From NCBI RefSeq assembly GCF_000425625.1, contig NZ_AUDU01000062.1:1-57062 (forward strand): a stretch of DNA of 57,062 nucleotides. The letters run 5' to 3'. The notes beneath the pieces are model-generated. The model made no database searches, had not been told where the DNA came from, and worked only from the letters and a program-made list of their open reading frames with translations. The translations under genes were made by a program, and so were the position numbers. Of the stretch, positions 42,139 to 51,423 are shown one piece after another. Numbering within the stretch: the first letter of the stretch is position 1; every line of letters starts with the position of its first letter. The DNA comes from Stutzerimonas azotifigens DSM 17556 (GTDB lineage: Bacteria; Pseudomonadota; Gammaproteobacteria; Pseudomonadales; Pseudomonadaceae).

Positions 42139-42191
42139 CCCCAGACGTCGCCGGGCCCGGAACCCGGCGGCCGCTTCGAGAGAGACACCCG

Positions 42192-42497
42192 ATGCCCCAA
42201 TTCCACGCCCAGGTTTCCACGCCGCGCGCCTCGCGCAACATGACCCGGCTGTGCAAGCACTTCCGCCACAAGGTCGCGGTCGAGGCCGATGAGCGCCAGG
42301 CGCACATCGACTTCCCCTTCGGCCTGTGCCGGATGCATGCCGAGCCCGAGCGGCTGCTGATCGACTGCCAGGCCGAGCCCGGCGAGGCGACCGAACGCCT
42401 GCGCTTCGTGATCGCCGACCACCTCCAGCGCTTCTCCGGCGAGGAGGCCCTGACGGTCGACTGGCAGGAGGGCCCGCTGCCGGGCGCCCCGGCATGA
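42192..42497 (+). CDS. DUF2218 domain-containing protein
   Basis: This is a 101-residue soluble protein of the DUF2218 family, as shown by SRNMTRLCKHFRHKVAVEAD, then HIDFPFGLCRM and the LRFVIADHLQRFSGEEALTV ending. No function is established, although the family often sits near siderophore and iron genes. It is 53 bases after the receptor gene, and its stop overlaps the start of the esterase gene (ATGA). It is therefore translationally coupled within the iron cassette. Confidence 0.9.
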   Translation: MPQFHAQVSTPRASRNMTRLCKHFRHKVAVEADERQAHIDFPFGLCRMHAEPERLLIDCQAEPGEATERLRFVIADHLQRFSGEEALTVDWQEGPLPGAPA

Positions 42498-43390
42498 AGC
42501 GCGCGCTGCTCGCCCTGCTGGCCACGCTGCCGGCCTGCCTGGCGGCGGCCCTTGCCGCCGAGCCCGCTTGGCGTCCGGTGACCCTGCCGCAGGCCGAGCA
42601 GCGCGACATCCACTCGCGCCAGACCGGCCGCGACTACCGAATCTTCCTCTCGCAGCCCCGCGGCGAGGCACCGCCCGGCGGCTATCCGGTGCTCTATGTG
42701 CTCGACGGCAATGCGCTGTTCCCCGGGCTCGCGGTGCAGGCCGATGCGCTGGCCAGCCGCCCCGACGCCGGCCTGCGCGATTCGGTGCTGGTGGTCGGCA
42801 TCGGCTACCCGGGCGACGCCCTCTACGACCTGGACGCCCGCGCCTACGACTACACCCCGGCGCTGCCGGAGGCGCAGGACGAGCGCCACGGCGGCGCCGA
42901 ACGCTTCCTGGCCTTCCTCGAGACCGAGCTCAAGCCGCTGGTGGCCGCGCGCTACCCGGTCGATCCCCAGCGGCAGACGCTGTTCGGCCATTCCTACGGC
43001 GGGCTGTTCACCCTCTACACGCTGTTCCGCCACCCCGACGCCTTCCAGGGCTACGTCTCGGCCAGCCCGTCGATCTGGTGGGGCGGCGGCTATCTCCTCG
43101 GCGCGCGCGACCGCTTTCTCGCCACAGGCGGCGAACGCCCGCCTGCGGCCCGGCTGCTGCTCACCGTCGGCGGCGCCGAGGAGCCGGCTACCGTCGCGCC
43201 CGATGACCCGCGCCAGCGCCGCCTGGCCGAGCGCCGGATGGTCGGCAATGTCCGCGAACTGGCGCAGAGCCTGGCGCCGCTGCAGGCGCACGGCCTGGCC
43301 AGCGAGCTGCGCGTGCATCCGGAGGCGGACCACGGCACCAACGGCTGGCTGACCGCCATCGAGGCGCTGACCTTCGCCGCCCGGCCCTGA
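42494..43390 (+). CDS. Secreted alpha/beta hydrolase, siderophore esterase-like (IroE/PfeE/BesA type)
   Basis: This is a 298-residue esterase. A signal peptide (residues 1-22, ending ALAA-EPAW) sends it to the periplasm. The esterase D/enterochelin-esterase pattern is clear: VLYVLDGNALFP, VVGIGYPGD, the nucleophile S167 in GHSYGGLFTLY, SPSIWWGGG and the His in HPEADHGTNGW. IroE- and PfeE-type enzymes cut ester bonds of catecholate siderophores to release iron. Coupling to DUF2218 and a TonB receptor supports that role here. Confidence 0.88.
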   Translation: MKRALLALLATLPACLAAALAAEPAWRPVTLPQAEQRDIHSRQTGRDYRIFLSQPRGEAPPGGYPVLYVLDGNALFPGLAVQADALASRPDAGLRDSVLVVGIGYPGDALYDLDARAYDYTPALPEAQDERHGGAERFLAFLETELKPLVAARYPVDPQRQTLFGHSYGGLFTLYTLFRHPDAFQGYVSASPSIWWGGGYLLGARDRFLATGGERPPAARLLLTVGGAEEPATVAPDDPRQRRLAERRMVGNVRELAQSLAPLQAHGLASELRVHPEADHGTNGWLTAIEALTFAARP

Positions 43391-43463
43391 CAGCGCGACG
43401 GACTGCGGGCACAACCGGGCGCTTTCCGCGGTCAGATGGGCAACTGCCTGCGAGCCCAAGCCC

Positions 43464-44105
43464 ATGGATCCACAAGACAGCGCCACCTTCCCCAACGCCC
43501 CCTGGCACCTCACCGGCTCCGCCTGCCTGTCCGCCTGGCGCGTGCCGGCGCGGGTGCTGCCGCCGGTCCCGCAGGGGCTCGACTACCTGAGGCTCGGCGA
43601 CACCGCCCTGCTGATCACCGCCTGGGCCCGCTACCAGCCGGGCGGCACGCTGGCCTACAACGAGCTGGCCGTGGCGGTGCCGGTGCGCGGCGGCGGCCTG
43701 CTGCTGCCGGCCTGCACGGTCACCCAGATCTGGGTCGACGACGAGCGCGCCGCGCAGGGCGGCAAGAAACTCTGGTGCCTTCCCAAGCAGCGGGGCGCGT
43801 TCGAGATCGAGAGCCTGGAGGACGAGCGAACGTTTGCCGCCCGGGCCGCGTTCGACGGCCAGGCACTGGCGTCGCTGCGCTTCGAGCCCGCCATCGCCGT
43901 GCCCGGCCGCCCGAGCGCCAGCGGCTTCGTGGTGCAGTGCAACGAGGCCGGGCCGGTGCGCACGCGCTGCCGCGGCCGTGCGCGGCTGGTCCAGGGCCGC
44001 GCGCTGTGGGACTTCGCGCCGGCCGGGCCGCTGGGTTTCCTGCACGGCCGCCAGCCGCTTTTCAGCGTCCGGCTGCGCGATCTGGAAGCCTCCTTCGGCG
44101 TCTGA
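43464..44105 (+). CDS. Acetoacetate decarboxylase family protein
   Basis: This is a 213-residue protein. The segment QGGKKLWCLPKQRGAFEIES matches the active-site region of acetoacetate-decarboxylase-fold proteins, where a lysine in the [GR]-x-x-x-W-x-x-PK stretch forms a Schiff base. AYNELAVAVPVRGGG and VTQIWVDDERAA fit the family. True acetoacetate decarboxylases are somewhat longer and carry extra catalytic Glu/Arg residues that I cannot place with certainty here. A related lyase or non-catalytic member is therefore possible. It ends 19 bases from a convergent hypothetical gene. Confidence 0.8.
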   Translation: MDPQDSATFPNAPWHLTGSACLSAWRVPARVLPPVPQGLDYLRLGDTALLITAWARYQPGGTLAYNELAVAVPVRGGGLLLPACTVTQIWVDDERAAQGGKKLWCLPKQRGAFEIESLEDERTFAARAAFDGQALASLRFEPAIAVPGRPSASGFVVQCNEAGPVRTRCRGRARLVQGRALWDFAPAGPLGFLHGRQPLFSVRLRDLEASFGV

Positions 44106-44124
44106 ACCCAGGCACCTCGGGCGG

Positions 44125-44433
44125 CTACAGCCGCTCGATCGGCAGCAGGCGCACCACCAGCTCGTCCTGGGCGAAGCGTTTCTCCAGCATGGCGCGGTAT
44201 TGCTGCCACCAGTCGCGATCGAGCTGCCAGGCCATCACCTCATAGATCACCAGCTCGTCGTGCACCGCCTGCTCGCCCTCTTCCTTCCACAGCCCGGTCG
44301 CCGGCGCCTGGGTGAAGGCGGTCAGCCCCTCGAAGCGGGCCAGCAGCTCGTTGCGCACGTCGCGGTACAGGCGCCGCGGAAACGGCCGGCCGTGGTTGTC
44401 GTAGAGCGGCAGCAGGATCTGGATCAGGTGCAT
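44125..44433 (-). CDS. Hypothetical protein, small soluble
   Basis: This is a 102-residue protein I cannot name. It starts HLIQILLPLYDNHGRPFPRR and contains ELLARFEGLTAFTQAPATGL and EVMAWQLDRDWWQQYRAMLE. It has no signal peptide or membrane segment. The regular alternation of strands and helices suggests a small ferredoxin-like fold. A GGAG site lies 10 bases before the ATG. Its 3' end faces the decarboxylase-family gene, and it is divergent from an AraC regulator that may control it. Confidence 0.72.
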   Translation of the reverse strand: MHLIQILLPLYDNHGRPFPRRLYRDVRNELLARFEGLTAFTQAPATGLWKEEGEQAVHDELVIYEVMAWQLDRDWWQQYRAMLEKRFAQDELVVRLLPIERL

Positions 44434-44542
44434 TCGAAGCGCTCTCCAGGCGGGCCCCGATTTCCCTCAGACAGGCCGCCGGCGCTGGGGTTTTGCCGGG
44501 GCCTGGCCCTATACTGCGCGCATGCCCCGCAGGACTCCGGCC

Positions 44543-45373
44543 ATGACCGCTTCCCTCCCCGTTTCGCGCTTCTGGCGCGACGACGCCCTGCCCCACCTGG
44601 AGCTGCGCAGCGTGCGCGACGGGCGCCAGGTCTGCCATGCCCGGCATGCGCACGAAACCTTCTCCGTCGGCCTGGTCACCGGCGGCCGCAGCAGCTACCT
44701 CAACGGCACGAGCCGCCAGCACATCGGCGCCGGCACCCTGGTGCTGATGAATCCCGGCGACGTGCATGCCTGCAATCCGCTCGGCGACCGCCCCTGGGCC
44801 TACCACATGCTGTACGTGGACGCCGGCTGGCTGGGCGAGCTGCAGCAGGAACTGGACGGAGGCACGGGCTTCCGGCCATTCCGAGCCATCCGCAGCGACG
44901 ATGCCGAACTGCGCACGGGCCTTTCACGGCTGGTGGCGACGCTGACCTCGGAGGACCGCGAGCCACTTGCTCGCCAGGGCGCGGCGGTGGAGTTCTTCTC
45001 GCAACTGCACCAACGCCTGCAACCGGGCCCGGCGTTCGAGAGGCCGGACAACCGGCGGCTGGCCAGGGCGGCCGAATACATCGCCGAGCAGCATGCCCGG
45101 CCGCTCCGGCTCGAGGACATCTGCCGCGAGGTCGGGCTGTCGCCGGCCTACCTCGTCCGCGCCTTCAAGGCCCGCTACGGCATGACCCCGCACGCCTACC
45201 TGATCAACCGCCGCGTGCAGGTCGCGCGGGCGCGACTGCGCCAGGGCCGGCCCATCGCCGATGCGGCGCTGGAGGCGGGCTTCGCCGACCAGGCCCACCT
45301 GCAGCGGGCCTTCAAGCAGCTGCTGGCGGCCACGCCCGGGCATTACCGCCGGGCTCAGCCCAGCAGCAGGTAG
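44543..45373 (+). CDS. AraC family transcriptional regulator
   Basis: This is a 276-residue regulator. The N-terminal cupin sensing domain has HARHAHETFSVGLVTGGRSS and LVLMNPGDVHACNPLG. The C-terminal helix-turn-helix pair covers about 175-272, with ICREVGLSPAYLVRAFKARY and ALEAGFADQAHLQRAFKQLL. I chose the ATG at 44543 because AGGA lies upstream; the ATG at 44522 has no ribosome site. Its 3' end overlaps the convergent LysE gene by 19 bases. This type of AraC regulator with LysE is common, and the exporter is the likely target. Confidence 0.9.
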   Translation: MTASLPVSRFWRDDALPHLELRSVRDGRQVCHARHAHETFSVGLVTGGRSSYLNGTSRQHIGAGTLVLMNPGDVHACNPLGDRPWAYHMLYVDAGWLGELQQELDGGTGFRPFRAIRSDDAELRTGLSRLVATLTSEDREPLARQGAAVEFFSQLHQRLQPGPAFERPDNRRLARAAEYIAEQHARPLRLEDICREVGLSPAYLVRAFKARYGMTPHAYLINRRVQVARARLRQGRPIADAALEAGFADQAHLQRAFKQLLAATPGHYRRAQPSSR

Positions 45374-45942
45374 AGCGCACTGGCCGCCAGCAGCGCAGCC
45401 AGCACCCGGTTGAAGCGGCGCAGACGCGCCGGCACCCGCAGATAGCCTTGCAGAAAACTGCCGGCCCAGGCCCAGCAGGCGATCGAGGCGTAGCAGACCA
45501 CGAAATACACCACGGCGAACTGGCCGATCCGGCCAATCTCGCCGTCGGCGGCATAGGCGCCCATGCCCGCCACCGAGGCCAGCCAGGCCTTGGGGTTGAG
45601 CCACTGCATCAACGCGCCGCAGGCCAGCGAAGGACGGCTCGCCGGCTTGCCATTCCCCAGCTCGCCGCGGTCGCTCGCCAGGCGCCAGGCCATGTACAGC
45701 AGGAAGGCCACGCCGGCCAGGCGGATGCCTTCGGTCAGCCCCGGCCACAAGGCCAGCAGCTCGTGCAGGCCGAGCCCGATCAGCACCAGCAGCAGGGTGA
45801 AGCCGAGCGTGGCGCCGGTGACGTGGCGCATCGCCGCCCGGGCCCCGTAATGCGCCCCGGCGCTCAGCGCCACCAGGTTCACCGGCCCGGGCGAGATGGA
45901 AGAAGCCAGCGCGAACGCGGCCATGGAAAGCGTCAGACTCAT
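45355..45942 (-). CDS. LysE/RhtB family translocator
   Basis: This is a 195-residue inner-membrane exporter with six hydrophobic helices. Family features are SSISPGPVNLVALSAGAHYG near the N-terminus, GVAFLLYMAWRLASD in the middle and ALMQWLNPKAWLASVAGMGA. LysE/RhtB proteins export amino acids or derivatives. The start MSLTLS at 45942 is preferred; the open extension contains repeat-derived sequence. Convergent overlap with the AraC gene suggests shared ancestry as a regulator/exporter pair. Confidence 0.93.
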   Translation of the reverse strand: MSLTLSMAAFALASSISPGPVNLVALSAGAHYGARAAMRHVTGATLGFTLLLVLIGLGLHELLALWPGLTEGIRLAGVAFLLYMAWRLASDRGELGNGKPASRPSLACGALMQWLNPKAWLASVAGMGAYAADGEIGRIGQFAVVYFVVCYASIACWAWAGSFLQGYLRVPARLRRFNRVLAALLAASALYLLLG

Positions 45943-46041
45943 CGGTTGCCACCGTCTTGCGAATGTCGGCGGGACTCTAGGCGGCGGGATGGAAGGCGTA
46001 TTGAAGGAAATTGACCTGCATGGAGAGGGCTCGCGCATGCG

Positions 46042-46240
46042 CCCTCATCCGGCCCTGCGGGCCACCTTCTCCCGGAGGGAGAAGGGAAAAGCACTGACCT
46101 CGACGCCGAACGCGCCTGCACGGCTCCTCCTCCTGTGGGAGGCGTGCCCTCGCGGCGACAGCAAGAGCTCGCCCCGAGGTCGGGCCTCCCACAGGTGTCC
46201 ATCCGGCCCTGCGGGCCACCTTCTCCGCCAGGGAGAAGGA
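46042..46240. repeat. REP cluster: two family A copies around a family B pair
   Basis: A family A repeat (46042-46088) is followed by an inverted family B pair. The pair runs from CTCCTGTGGGAGGCGTGCCC to CCGAGGTCGGGCCTCCCACA at about 46131-46197. A second, degenerate family A copy ends near 46240. It lies between LysE and polB. Confidence 0.8.
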
Positions 46241-46274
46241 AAAAGCGCATGATGAGGCCTCGACTGCAAATATT

Positions 46275-48638
46275 TCAGAACAACCCCAGCTGATCGTCGA
46301 TCAGCCGCGAAAAGTCATCCTCGACGAAGGGCAGGATGCCATCGGCCACCGGCTGCAGCTGGCGCGTCACGTAGTGCTCGTAGTCGATCGCCGCCTGGCG
46401 CGCCTCCAGCGGCTCGGGGCCGGCAGTGGTGATCAGGTAGCTGATCCAGCCGCCGCTCTGGTAGCGCCGCGGGCGGCCGAGGCGGGCGTTGTGTTCGTCG
46501 GCCAGGCGCGCGGCGCGGACCTGCGGCGGCACGTTGCGTTCGTAGTCCGAGAGCTTGCGGCGCAGGCGCTTGCGGATCACCAGTAACTCGTCCAGCTCGC
46601 CGGCGCGGGTCGCGCGCACCGTCTCGCGCACGTAGTCGCGGTATGGCTGGCCGGTGAACACCCGCCGGTAGAGCTCCTGCTGGAACTGCTGGGCCAGCGG
46701 CGACCAGTCCGAGCGCACCGTCTCCAGGCCCTTGAAGATCATCCCGTCGCTGCCGTCCGGGCGCGTGACCAGCCCGGCGTAGCGCTTCTTGCTGCCCTCC
46801 TCGGCGCCGCGGATGGTGGGCATGAGAAAGCGCCGGAAGTGCGTCTCGAACTGCAGCTCCAGCGCGCTGGCCAGGCCGAACTCGGCCTGCAACTGCCCGC
46901 GCCACCAGGCATTGATGTGCGCCACCAGCTCGCGACCGATACGCGCGGCCGTCTCGTCGTCGTGAGGGTGGCCGAGCCAGACGAAGGTGGAATCGGTGTC
47001 GCCGTAGATCACCCGGTGGCCCTGCGCCTCGATCAGCTCGCGGGTGCGGCGCATGATCTCGTGCCCGCGCAGGGTGATGGACGAGGCCAGGCGCGGGTCG
47101 AAGAAGCGGCAGCCGCTGGAGCCGAGCACGCCGTAGAAGGCATTCATGATGATCTTCAGCGCTTGCGAGAGCGGCTTGTTGCCCTCGCGCTTGGCCGCCT
47201 CGCGCCCCTCCCAGACGCGCTCGACGATCGCCGGCAGGCAGTGCCGGGTGCGCGAGAAGCGGGCGCCGCGAAAGCCCGGCACCGAGGCCTCGTCGCCGGG
47301 CTCGCGCAACCCCTCGACCAGCCCCACCGGGTCGATCAGAAAGGTGCGGATGATCGAGGGGTACAGGCTCTTGTAGTCCAGCACCAGCACCGAGTCGTAG
47401 AGGCCCGGGCGCGAGTCCATGACGAAGCCGCCGGGGCTGGCCTCGGGCATGCGCTCGCCGAGGTTCGGCGCGACGAAGCCCTGGCGGTGCATCGCCGGCA
47501 GGTAGAGGTGCTCGAAGGCGGCCACCGAACCGCCGCTGCGGTCGGCGGCCAGCCCGGTGACGGTGGCGCGCTCGAGCAGGAAGTCGAGCACGCCGGTGTG
47601 CTCGAAGATGCGCGTCACCAGCTCGCAGTCCTTGAGGTTGTAGCGGGCCAGCGCCGGCTTGTCCTCGGCGAACATGCGGTTGATCTCGTCCATGCGCTGG
47701 TAGGGGTTGTCGATCGCCTTGCCCTCGCCGAGCAGGCTCCGGGCGACGTTCTCCAGGCTGAAAGAGGGAAAGCTCCAGAACGCCGAGCGCAGCGCCTCGA
47801 TGCCATCGATGATCAGCCGCCCGGCCGCCGCGGCGAAGAAATGGTTGTTGCGGCTGCCGTGCTCGCGCCAGCCCATTTCGTCGCCGCCGCGGCCCATGCG
47901 CAGCGGTACCTGCAGCCGCTGCGCATGGTCACGCAGGATGCGCAGGTCGAACTGCACCAGGTTCCAGCCGATGATGGCGTCGGGGTCGTGTTCGGCCAGC
48001 CAGGCGTTCAGCCGCTCCAGCAGCTCGCCGCGCGTGGCGCAGTAGTCGAGGGCGAAGTCCACCTCCGCCGAATCGCCGTTCGGCGGGCCGAGCATGTACA
48101 CCTGGCGCTGCCCGCAGCCCTGGATGGCGATCGAGTAGAGCTCGCCGCGGGCGGTGGTCTCGATGTCCAGCGAGGCCAGCTTCAGGCGCGGGCGGTAGCC
48201 GGTCGCCGGCCGGAGGTAGCCGTCGCGCAGCCCGCCGCGGCCGTCGGGCGTGCCGCGGAACAGCACCGGTGCGGTGATGAAGCGCTCCATCAGGTAGCGC
48301 TCGGGCGGACGCACGTCGACTTCGTAGAGGTCGACGCCGGCGGCGCGCAGGGGCTTTTCCAGGTTCAGCAGCTGGCGGTACTGCGGGCAGTACAGGCCGA
48401 GCACCGGGCGATGGCGGAAATCGGCAAGCGCCAGCGGGCGCAGCTCGGCGCCGCGCTCGCGGGCGAGCACCGCCTCGGCGCGCGTGCGCTGCTCGGCCGG
48501 CACGAAGGCCACCGCCGGTTGCGGCGGCAGGCTCAGGTATTGCGGGCCATCGTCGGTGGCGAGCCAGAAGGCGACCTCGATGCCCTCGGGCATGTCGCGC
48601 CAGTGCCGGGTGAGGACGAAACCCTGCCGTAGATCCAC
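46275..48638 (-). CDS. polB: DNA polymerase II (family B)
   Basis: This is a 787-residue family B polymerase, the size of E. coli Pol II, which is SOS-linked and active in repair and restart of replication. The N-terminus matches Pol II ([20 protein letters not shown]). Exonuclease motifs are LASLDIETT (D158, E160), [18 protein letters not shown] and YNLKDCELV. Polymerase motifs are [33 protein letters not shown] and [10 protein letters not shown] (D547, D549). The start is a GTG at 48638 preceded by GGAAAGG; codons further upstream do not resemble the family. All catalytic residues are intact. Confidence 0.97.
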   Translation of the reverse strand: MDLRQGFVLTRHWRDMPEGIEVAFWLATDDGPQYLSLPPQPAVAFVPAEQRTRAEAVLARERGAELRPLALADFRHRPVLGLYCPQYRQLLNLEKPLRAAGVDLYEVDVRPPERYLMERFITAPVLFRGTPDGRGGLRDGYLRPATGYRPRLKLASLDIETTARGELYSIAIQGCGQRQVYMLGPPNGDSAEVDFALDYCATRGELLERLNAWLAEHDPDAIIGWNLVQFDLRILRDHAQRLQVPLRMGRGGDEMGWREHGSRNNHFFAAAAGRLIIDGIEALRSAFWSFPSFSLENVARSLLGEGKAIDNPYQRMDEINRMFAEDKPALARYNLKDCELVTRIFEHTGVLDFLLERATVTGLAADRSGGSVAAFEHLYLPAMHRQGFVAPNLGERMPEASPGGFVMDSRPGLYDSVLVLDYKSLYPSIIRTFLIDPVGLVEGLREPGDEASVPGFRGARFSRTRHCLPAIVERVWEGREAAKREGNKPLSQALKIIMNAFYGVLGSSGCRFFDPRLASSITLRGHEIMRRTRELIEAQGHRVIYGDTDSTFVWLGHPHDDETAARIGRELVAHINAWWRGQLQAEFGLASALELQFETHFRRFLMPTIRGAEEGSKKRYAGLVTRPDGSDGMIFKGLETVRSDWSPLAQQFQQELYRRVFTGQPYRDYVRETVRATRAGELDELLVIRKRLRRKLSDYERNVPPQVRAARLADEHNARLGRPRRYQSGGWISYLITTAGPEPLEARQAAIDYEHYVTRQLQPVADGILPFVEDDFSRLIDDQLGLF

Positions 48639-48810
48639 CGTGATTGCCTTTCCAAACCGCCGAGCCGCGATTCTACCGGCGCCGGGCCGCGCCGGCTGCC
48701 TGCGGCGACCGCCGTCCATGCGCCCTCCGCCGGACGAAGCCGGTGAACCCGGGCGGCGCCGCCGACTCGTAATCCTGCATGCTACGCGAACCTGCCCGGA
48801 GGAAAGCCCC

Positions 48811-49104
48811 ATGCCCGACACCCCGGTGAGCGTCAGACACGAACCGGCCGCCGAGCGCTACCTGCTGCTGGTCTCCGGCCAGCCGTGCGGCGAGGCGCGC
48901 TACCTCGAGCACGGCGAGCAGGTGGTCTTCACCCACACCGAGGTCGATCCGAGCCTGTCCGGCCAGGGCCTCGGCAGCGCGCTGGCGCGCGGCGCCCTGG
49001 AGGACGTGCGCCGGCGCGGCAGGCGCATCGTCGCCCGCTGCGCCTTCATCGCCGATTACCTGCAGCGCCACGACGACTGGGACGACCTGGTCGACCCGCC
49101 GTGA
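48811..49104 (+). CDS. GNAT family N-acetyltransferase (YjdJ-type)
   Basis: This is a 97-residue single-domain acetyltransferase-like protein. The acetyl-CoA loop region reads [20 protein letters not shown] (core Q/R-x-x-G-x-G/A), followed by [20 protein letters not shown] and the ending [12 protein letters not shown]. This small form belongs to the Gtn10/YjdJ branch, whose acceptor is unknown. The ATG at 48811 follows GGAGGAAAGCCCC. It is divergent from polB. Confidence 0.88.
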   Translation: MPDTPVSVRHEPAAERYLLLVSGQPCGEARYLEHGEQVVFTHTEVDPSLSGQGLGSALARGALEDVRRRGRRIVARCAFIADYLQRHDDWDDLVDPP

Positions 49105-49355
49105 CGGCCATCCGCAGTGCGGCATGGCGCCCCGGCGCTTACTTTTCCTTTACATCCGCTTCACCCGCAACTGACGTTATCCGCCGTAATGTCGTATACA
49201 GGCTGCGACCGTGGCCCGTGACACCGCTCGGCAACCCACCTGGCGGGCAGCGACCCGCCGCCCGGTGGCGGGCCCGTGCCGCGTCGTGCTTCGCGAAACG
49301 CAAGCCGGCGCGTTAGATTTCCAACACGACCGATTCACCTGGGGAGAGACCTGAC

Positions 49356-50768
49356 ATGCAAGTTCGCAAACCCCTTCTGGCCTTCGCCGCTGGCGTCGCG
49401 CTGCTCGGCCAGGCGCTCGTCGCCCACGCCCAGCTGCCCGACTTCACGCCGCTGGTGAAGGAAGCTTCGCCCGCCGTGGTCAACATCAGTACCCGGCAGA
49501 GCGTGCCGGCGCGCGGCCCGAGCGCCCAGATGCCGGACCTGGAGGGCCTGCCGCCGGGCTTTCGCGAGTTCTTCGAGCGCGGCTTCCCGAACATGCCGAA
49601 CCGCCCGCGTCCGCAGCGCGAGGCGCAGTCGCTGGGCTCGGGCTTCATCATTTCCAAGGACGGCTACATCCTGACCAACAACCACGTGGTCGCCGACGCC
49701 GACGAGATCATGGTGCGCCTGCCCGACCGCAGCGAGCTGGAAGCCAAGCTGGTCGGCGCCGACCCGCGCACCGACGTGGCCCTGCTGAAGGTCGAGGGCG
49801 ACGACCTGCCGACCGTCAAGCTCGGCAAGTCCAAGGAGCTCGACGCCGGCGAATGGGTGGTGGCGATCGGCTCGCCGTTCGGCTTCGACCACACGGTGAC
49901 CGCCGGCATCGTCAGCGCCACCGGGCGCAGCCTGCCGAACGAGAGCTACGTGCCCTTCATCCAGACCGACGTGGCGATCAACCCGGGCAACTCCGGCGGC
50001 CCGCTGTTCAACCTCGACGGCGAGGTGGTGGGCATCAACTCGCAGATCTTCACCCGCTCGGGCGGCTTCATGGGCCTGTCGTTCGCCATCCCGATCGACG
50101 TGGCGATGGACGTGGCCGATCAGCTGCGCGAAACCGGCAAGGTCAGCCGCGGCTGGCTCGGCGTGGTGATCCAGGAAGTCAACCGCGACCTGGCCGAATC
50201 CTTCGGTCTCGACCGCCCGGCCGGCGCCCTGGTGGCGCAGGTGATGGACGGCAGCCCGGCGGCCAAGGGCGGCCTGCGCGTCGGCGACGTGATCCTCAGC
50301 GTCAACGGTGAGACCATCAACATGTCCGGCGACCTGCCGCACCTGGTCGGCGCGATGAAGCCGGGCAGCCAGGCGAAGATGGAGATCGTCCGCGACGGCA
50401 ATCGCCAGACCCTGAACGTCGACATCGGCGCCCTGCCGGAAGACGGCCAGGCGGTGGCCGACGCCGGCGGCGCCGGTGGCGGCCAGAGCAGCACCCGCCT
50501 CGGCGTGGCGGTGGCCGAACTGAGCGATGCCCAGCGCAAGGCGCTCGACGTGCAGGGCGGCGTGGTGATCAGCGAAGTGCGCGGCGGCCCGGCGGCGGCC
50601 ATCGGCCTGCGCCCCGGCGACGTCATCACCCACCTGAACAACCGCGCCATCGACTCGGTGCGCACCTTCCGCCAGGTCGCCGACAACCTGCCGAAGAACC
50701 GCTCGGTGTCGATGCGCGTGCTGCGCGACGGCCGCGCCAGCTACATCACCCTCCGGCTCGCGGACTGA
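49356..50768 (+). CDS. DegP/DegQ/MucD family periplasmic serine endoprotease
   Basis: This is a 470-residue HtrA-type protease-chaperone. The signal peptide is residues 1-26 (AHA-QLPDF). The catalytic triad is H110 in TNNHVVADADE, D140 in DPRTDVALLKVEG and S213 in INPGNSGGPLFNL. Two PDZ domains follow (about 250-340 and 375-465; GWLGVVIQEVNRDLAESF, SPAAKGGLRVGDVILSVNG). The start of the mature protein (LPDFTPLVKEASPAVVNIST) is very like Pseudomonas MucD, which removes misfolded envelope proteins and restrains the AlgU response. The algU-muc genes are not adjacent here. The gene has its own 250-base promoter region and a strong terminator. Confidence 0.93.
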   Translation: MQVRKPLLAFAAGVALLGQALVAHAQLPDFTPLVKEASPAVVNISTRQSVPARGPSAQMPDLEGLPPGFREFFERGFPNMPNRPRPQREAQSLGSGFIISKDGYILTNNHVVADADEIMVRLPDRSELEAKLVGADPRTDVALLKVEGDDLPTVKLGKSKELDAGEWVVAIGSPFGFDHTVTAGIVSATGRSLPNESYVPFIQTDVAINPGNSGGPLFNLDGEVVGINSQIFTRSGGFMGLSFAIPIDVAMDVADQLRETGKVSRGWLGVVIQEVNRDLAESFGLDRPAGALVAQVMDGSPAAKGGLRVGDVILSVNGETINMSGDLPHLVGAMKPGSQAKMEIVRDGNRQTLNVDIGALPEDGQAVADAGGAGGGQSSTRLGVAVAELSDAQRKALDVQGGVVISEVRGGPAAAIGLRPGDVITHLNNRAIDSVRTFRQVADNLPKNRSVSMRVLRDGRASYITLRLAD

Positions 50769-50790
50769 ACATCCCGAGCGCAGCAAAAGC

Positions 50791-50815
50791 AGAGGCCCGC
50801 ATCATGCGGGCCTCT
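50791..50815. terminator. Intrinsic terminator, probably bidirectional
   Basis: A perfect 11-bp stem AGAGGCCCGCA / TGCGGGCCTCT with a TCA loop is followed by GTGTTCTT on the plus strand, and preceded by CAAAAGC, giving a short U-run on the minus strand. It separates the protease gene from the convergent dsbB gene. Confidence 0.88.
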
Positions 50816-50874
50816 GTGTTCTTGCAGGCGGATTGCCGGGCAGCGAAGCAATCGTCAGCGCGGGGCCTGCGCCT

Positions 50875-51423
50875 TCAGCTGAACATTCGCCGGCCATAGC
50901 GCGGCCGCGAGAAACGCCGCAGGCCGATCAGCACGCCGAGGGTGATGGCGACGAAGGCCAGCAGCCCCCAGTACGCCAGCGACAGCCCGGCGATCGGCTC
51001 GTAGGCGTCGCCGCACATGCCGGTGGCCTGGAACAGCTTCGGCGCCCACTGCGCCAGCGGGATCGCATCGGTCCACATCTGCATCACGTCGATGCCGCAG
51101 CTGATCGACGGATTGGCCTGCACGTAGACCAGCCGGCCGGCGACGCCGATGCCGACCAGCCCGACCAGCACGATCAGCCAGGCCGCCAGGCGGTTGCCGC
51201 CGCGGCTGTCGAAGGCCGCGGCGAGGAACGCCAGCAGCCCGATCAGCAGGAACAGGTAACGCTGCACGATGCACAGTGGGCAGGGGTACTGCCCGAACGC
51301 TTCCTGGATGTACACCGCGCCCGCGACCAGGCCCACGCAGATCACGCCCAGTAGAACGAGCAGCGGGCGTTGCCCCGTGCCTGTCTGTCGATTCAGCTGC
51401 AGCATCCTTTCGTGTCGCCCCAT
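50875..51423 (-). CDS. dsbB: Disulfide bond formation protein B
   Basis: This is a 182-residue inner-membrane quinone reductase that reoxidises DsbA. It has four hydrophobic helices and both periplasmic cysteine pairs: C48/C51 in YPCPLC and C109/C137 in ISCG and GMCGD. The start MGRHER at 51423 follows GGAG with 7 bases spacing. A downstream ATG (51405) has its purine-rich stretch too close. The frame remains open far upstream, but that part is antisense-type readthrough of the flippase gene, not protein. Confidence 0.95.
   Translation of the reverse strand: MGRHERMLQLNRQTGTGQRPLLVLLGVICVGLVAGAVYIQEAFGQYPCPLCIVQRYLFLLIGLLAFLAAAFDSRGGNRLAAWLIVLVGLVGIGVAGRLVYVQANPSISCGIDVMQMWTDAIPLAQWAPKLFQATGMCGDAYEPIAGLSLAYWGLLAFVAITLGVLIGLRRFSRPRYGRRMFS

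Noticed and set aside
46839..48632. 597-codon plus-strand frame across polB
   Set aside because: It is antisense to intact DNA polymerase II motifs and has low-complexity composition.
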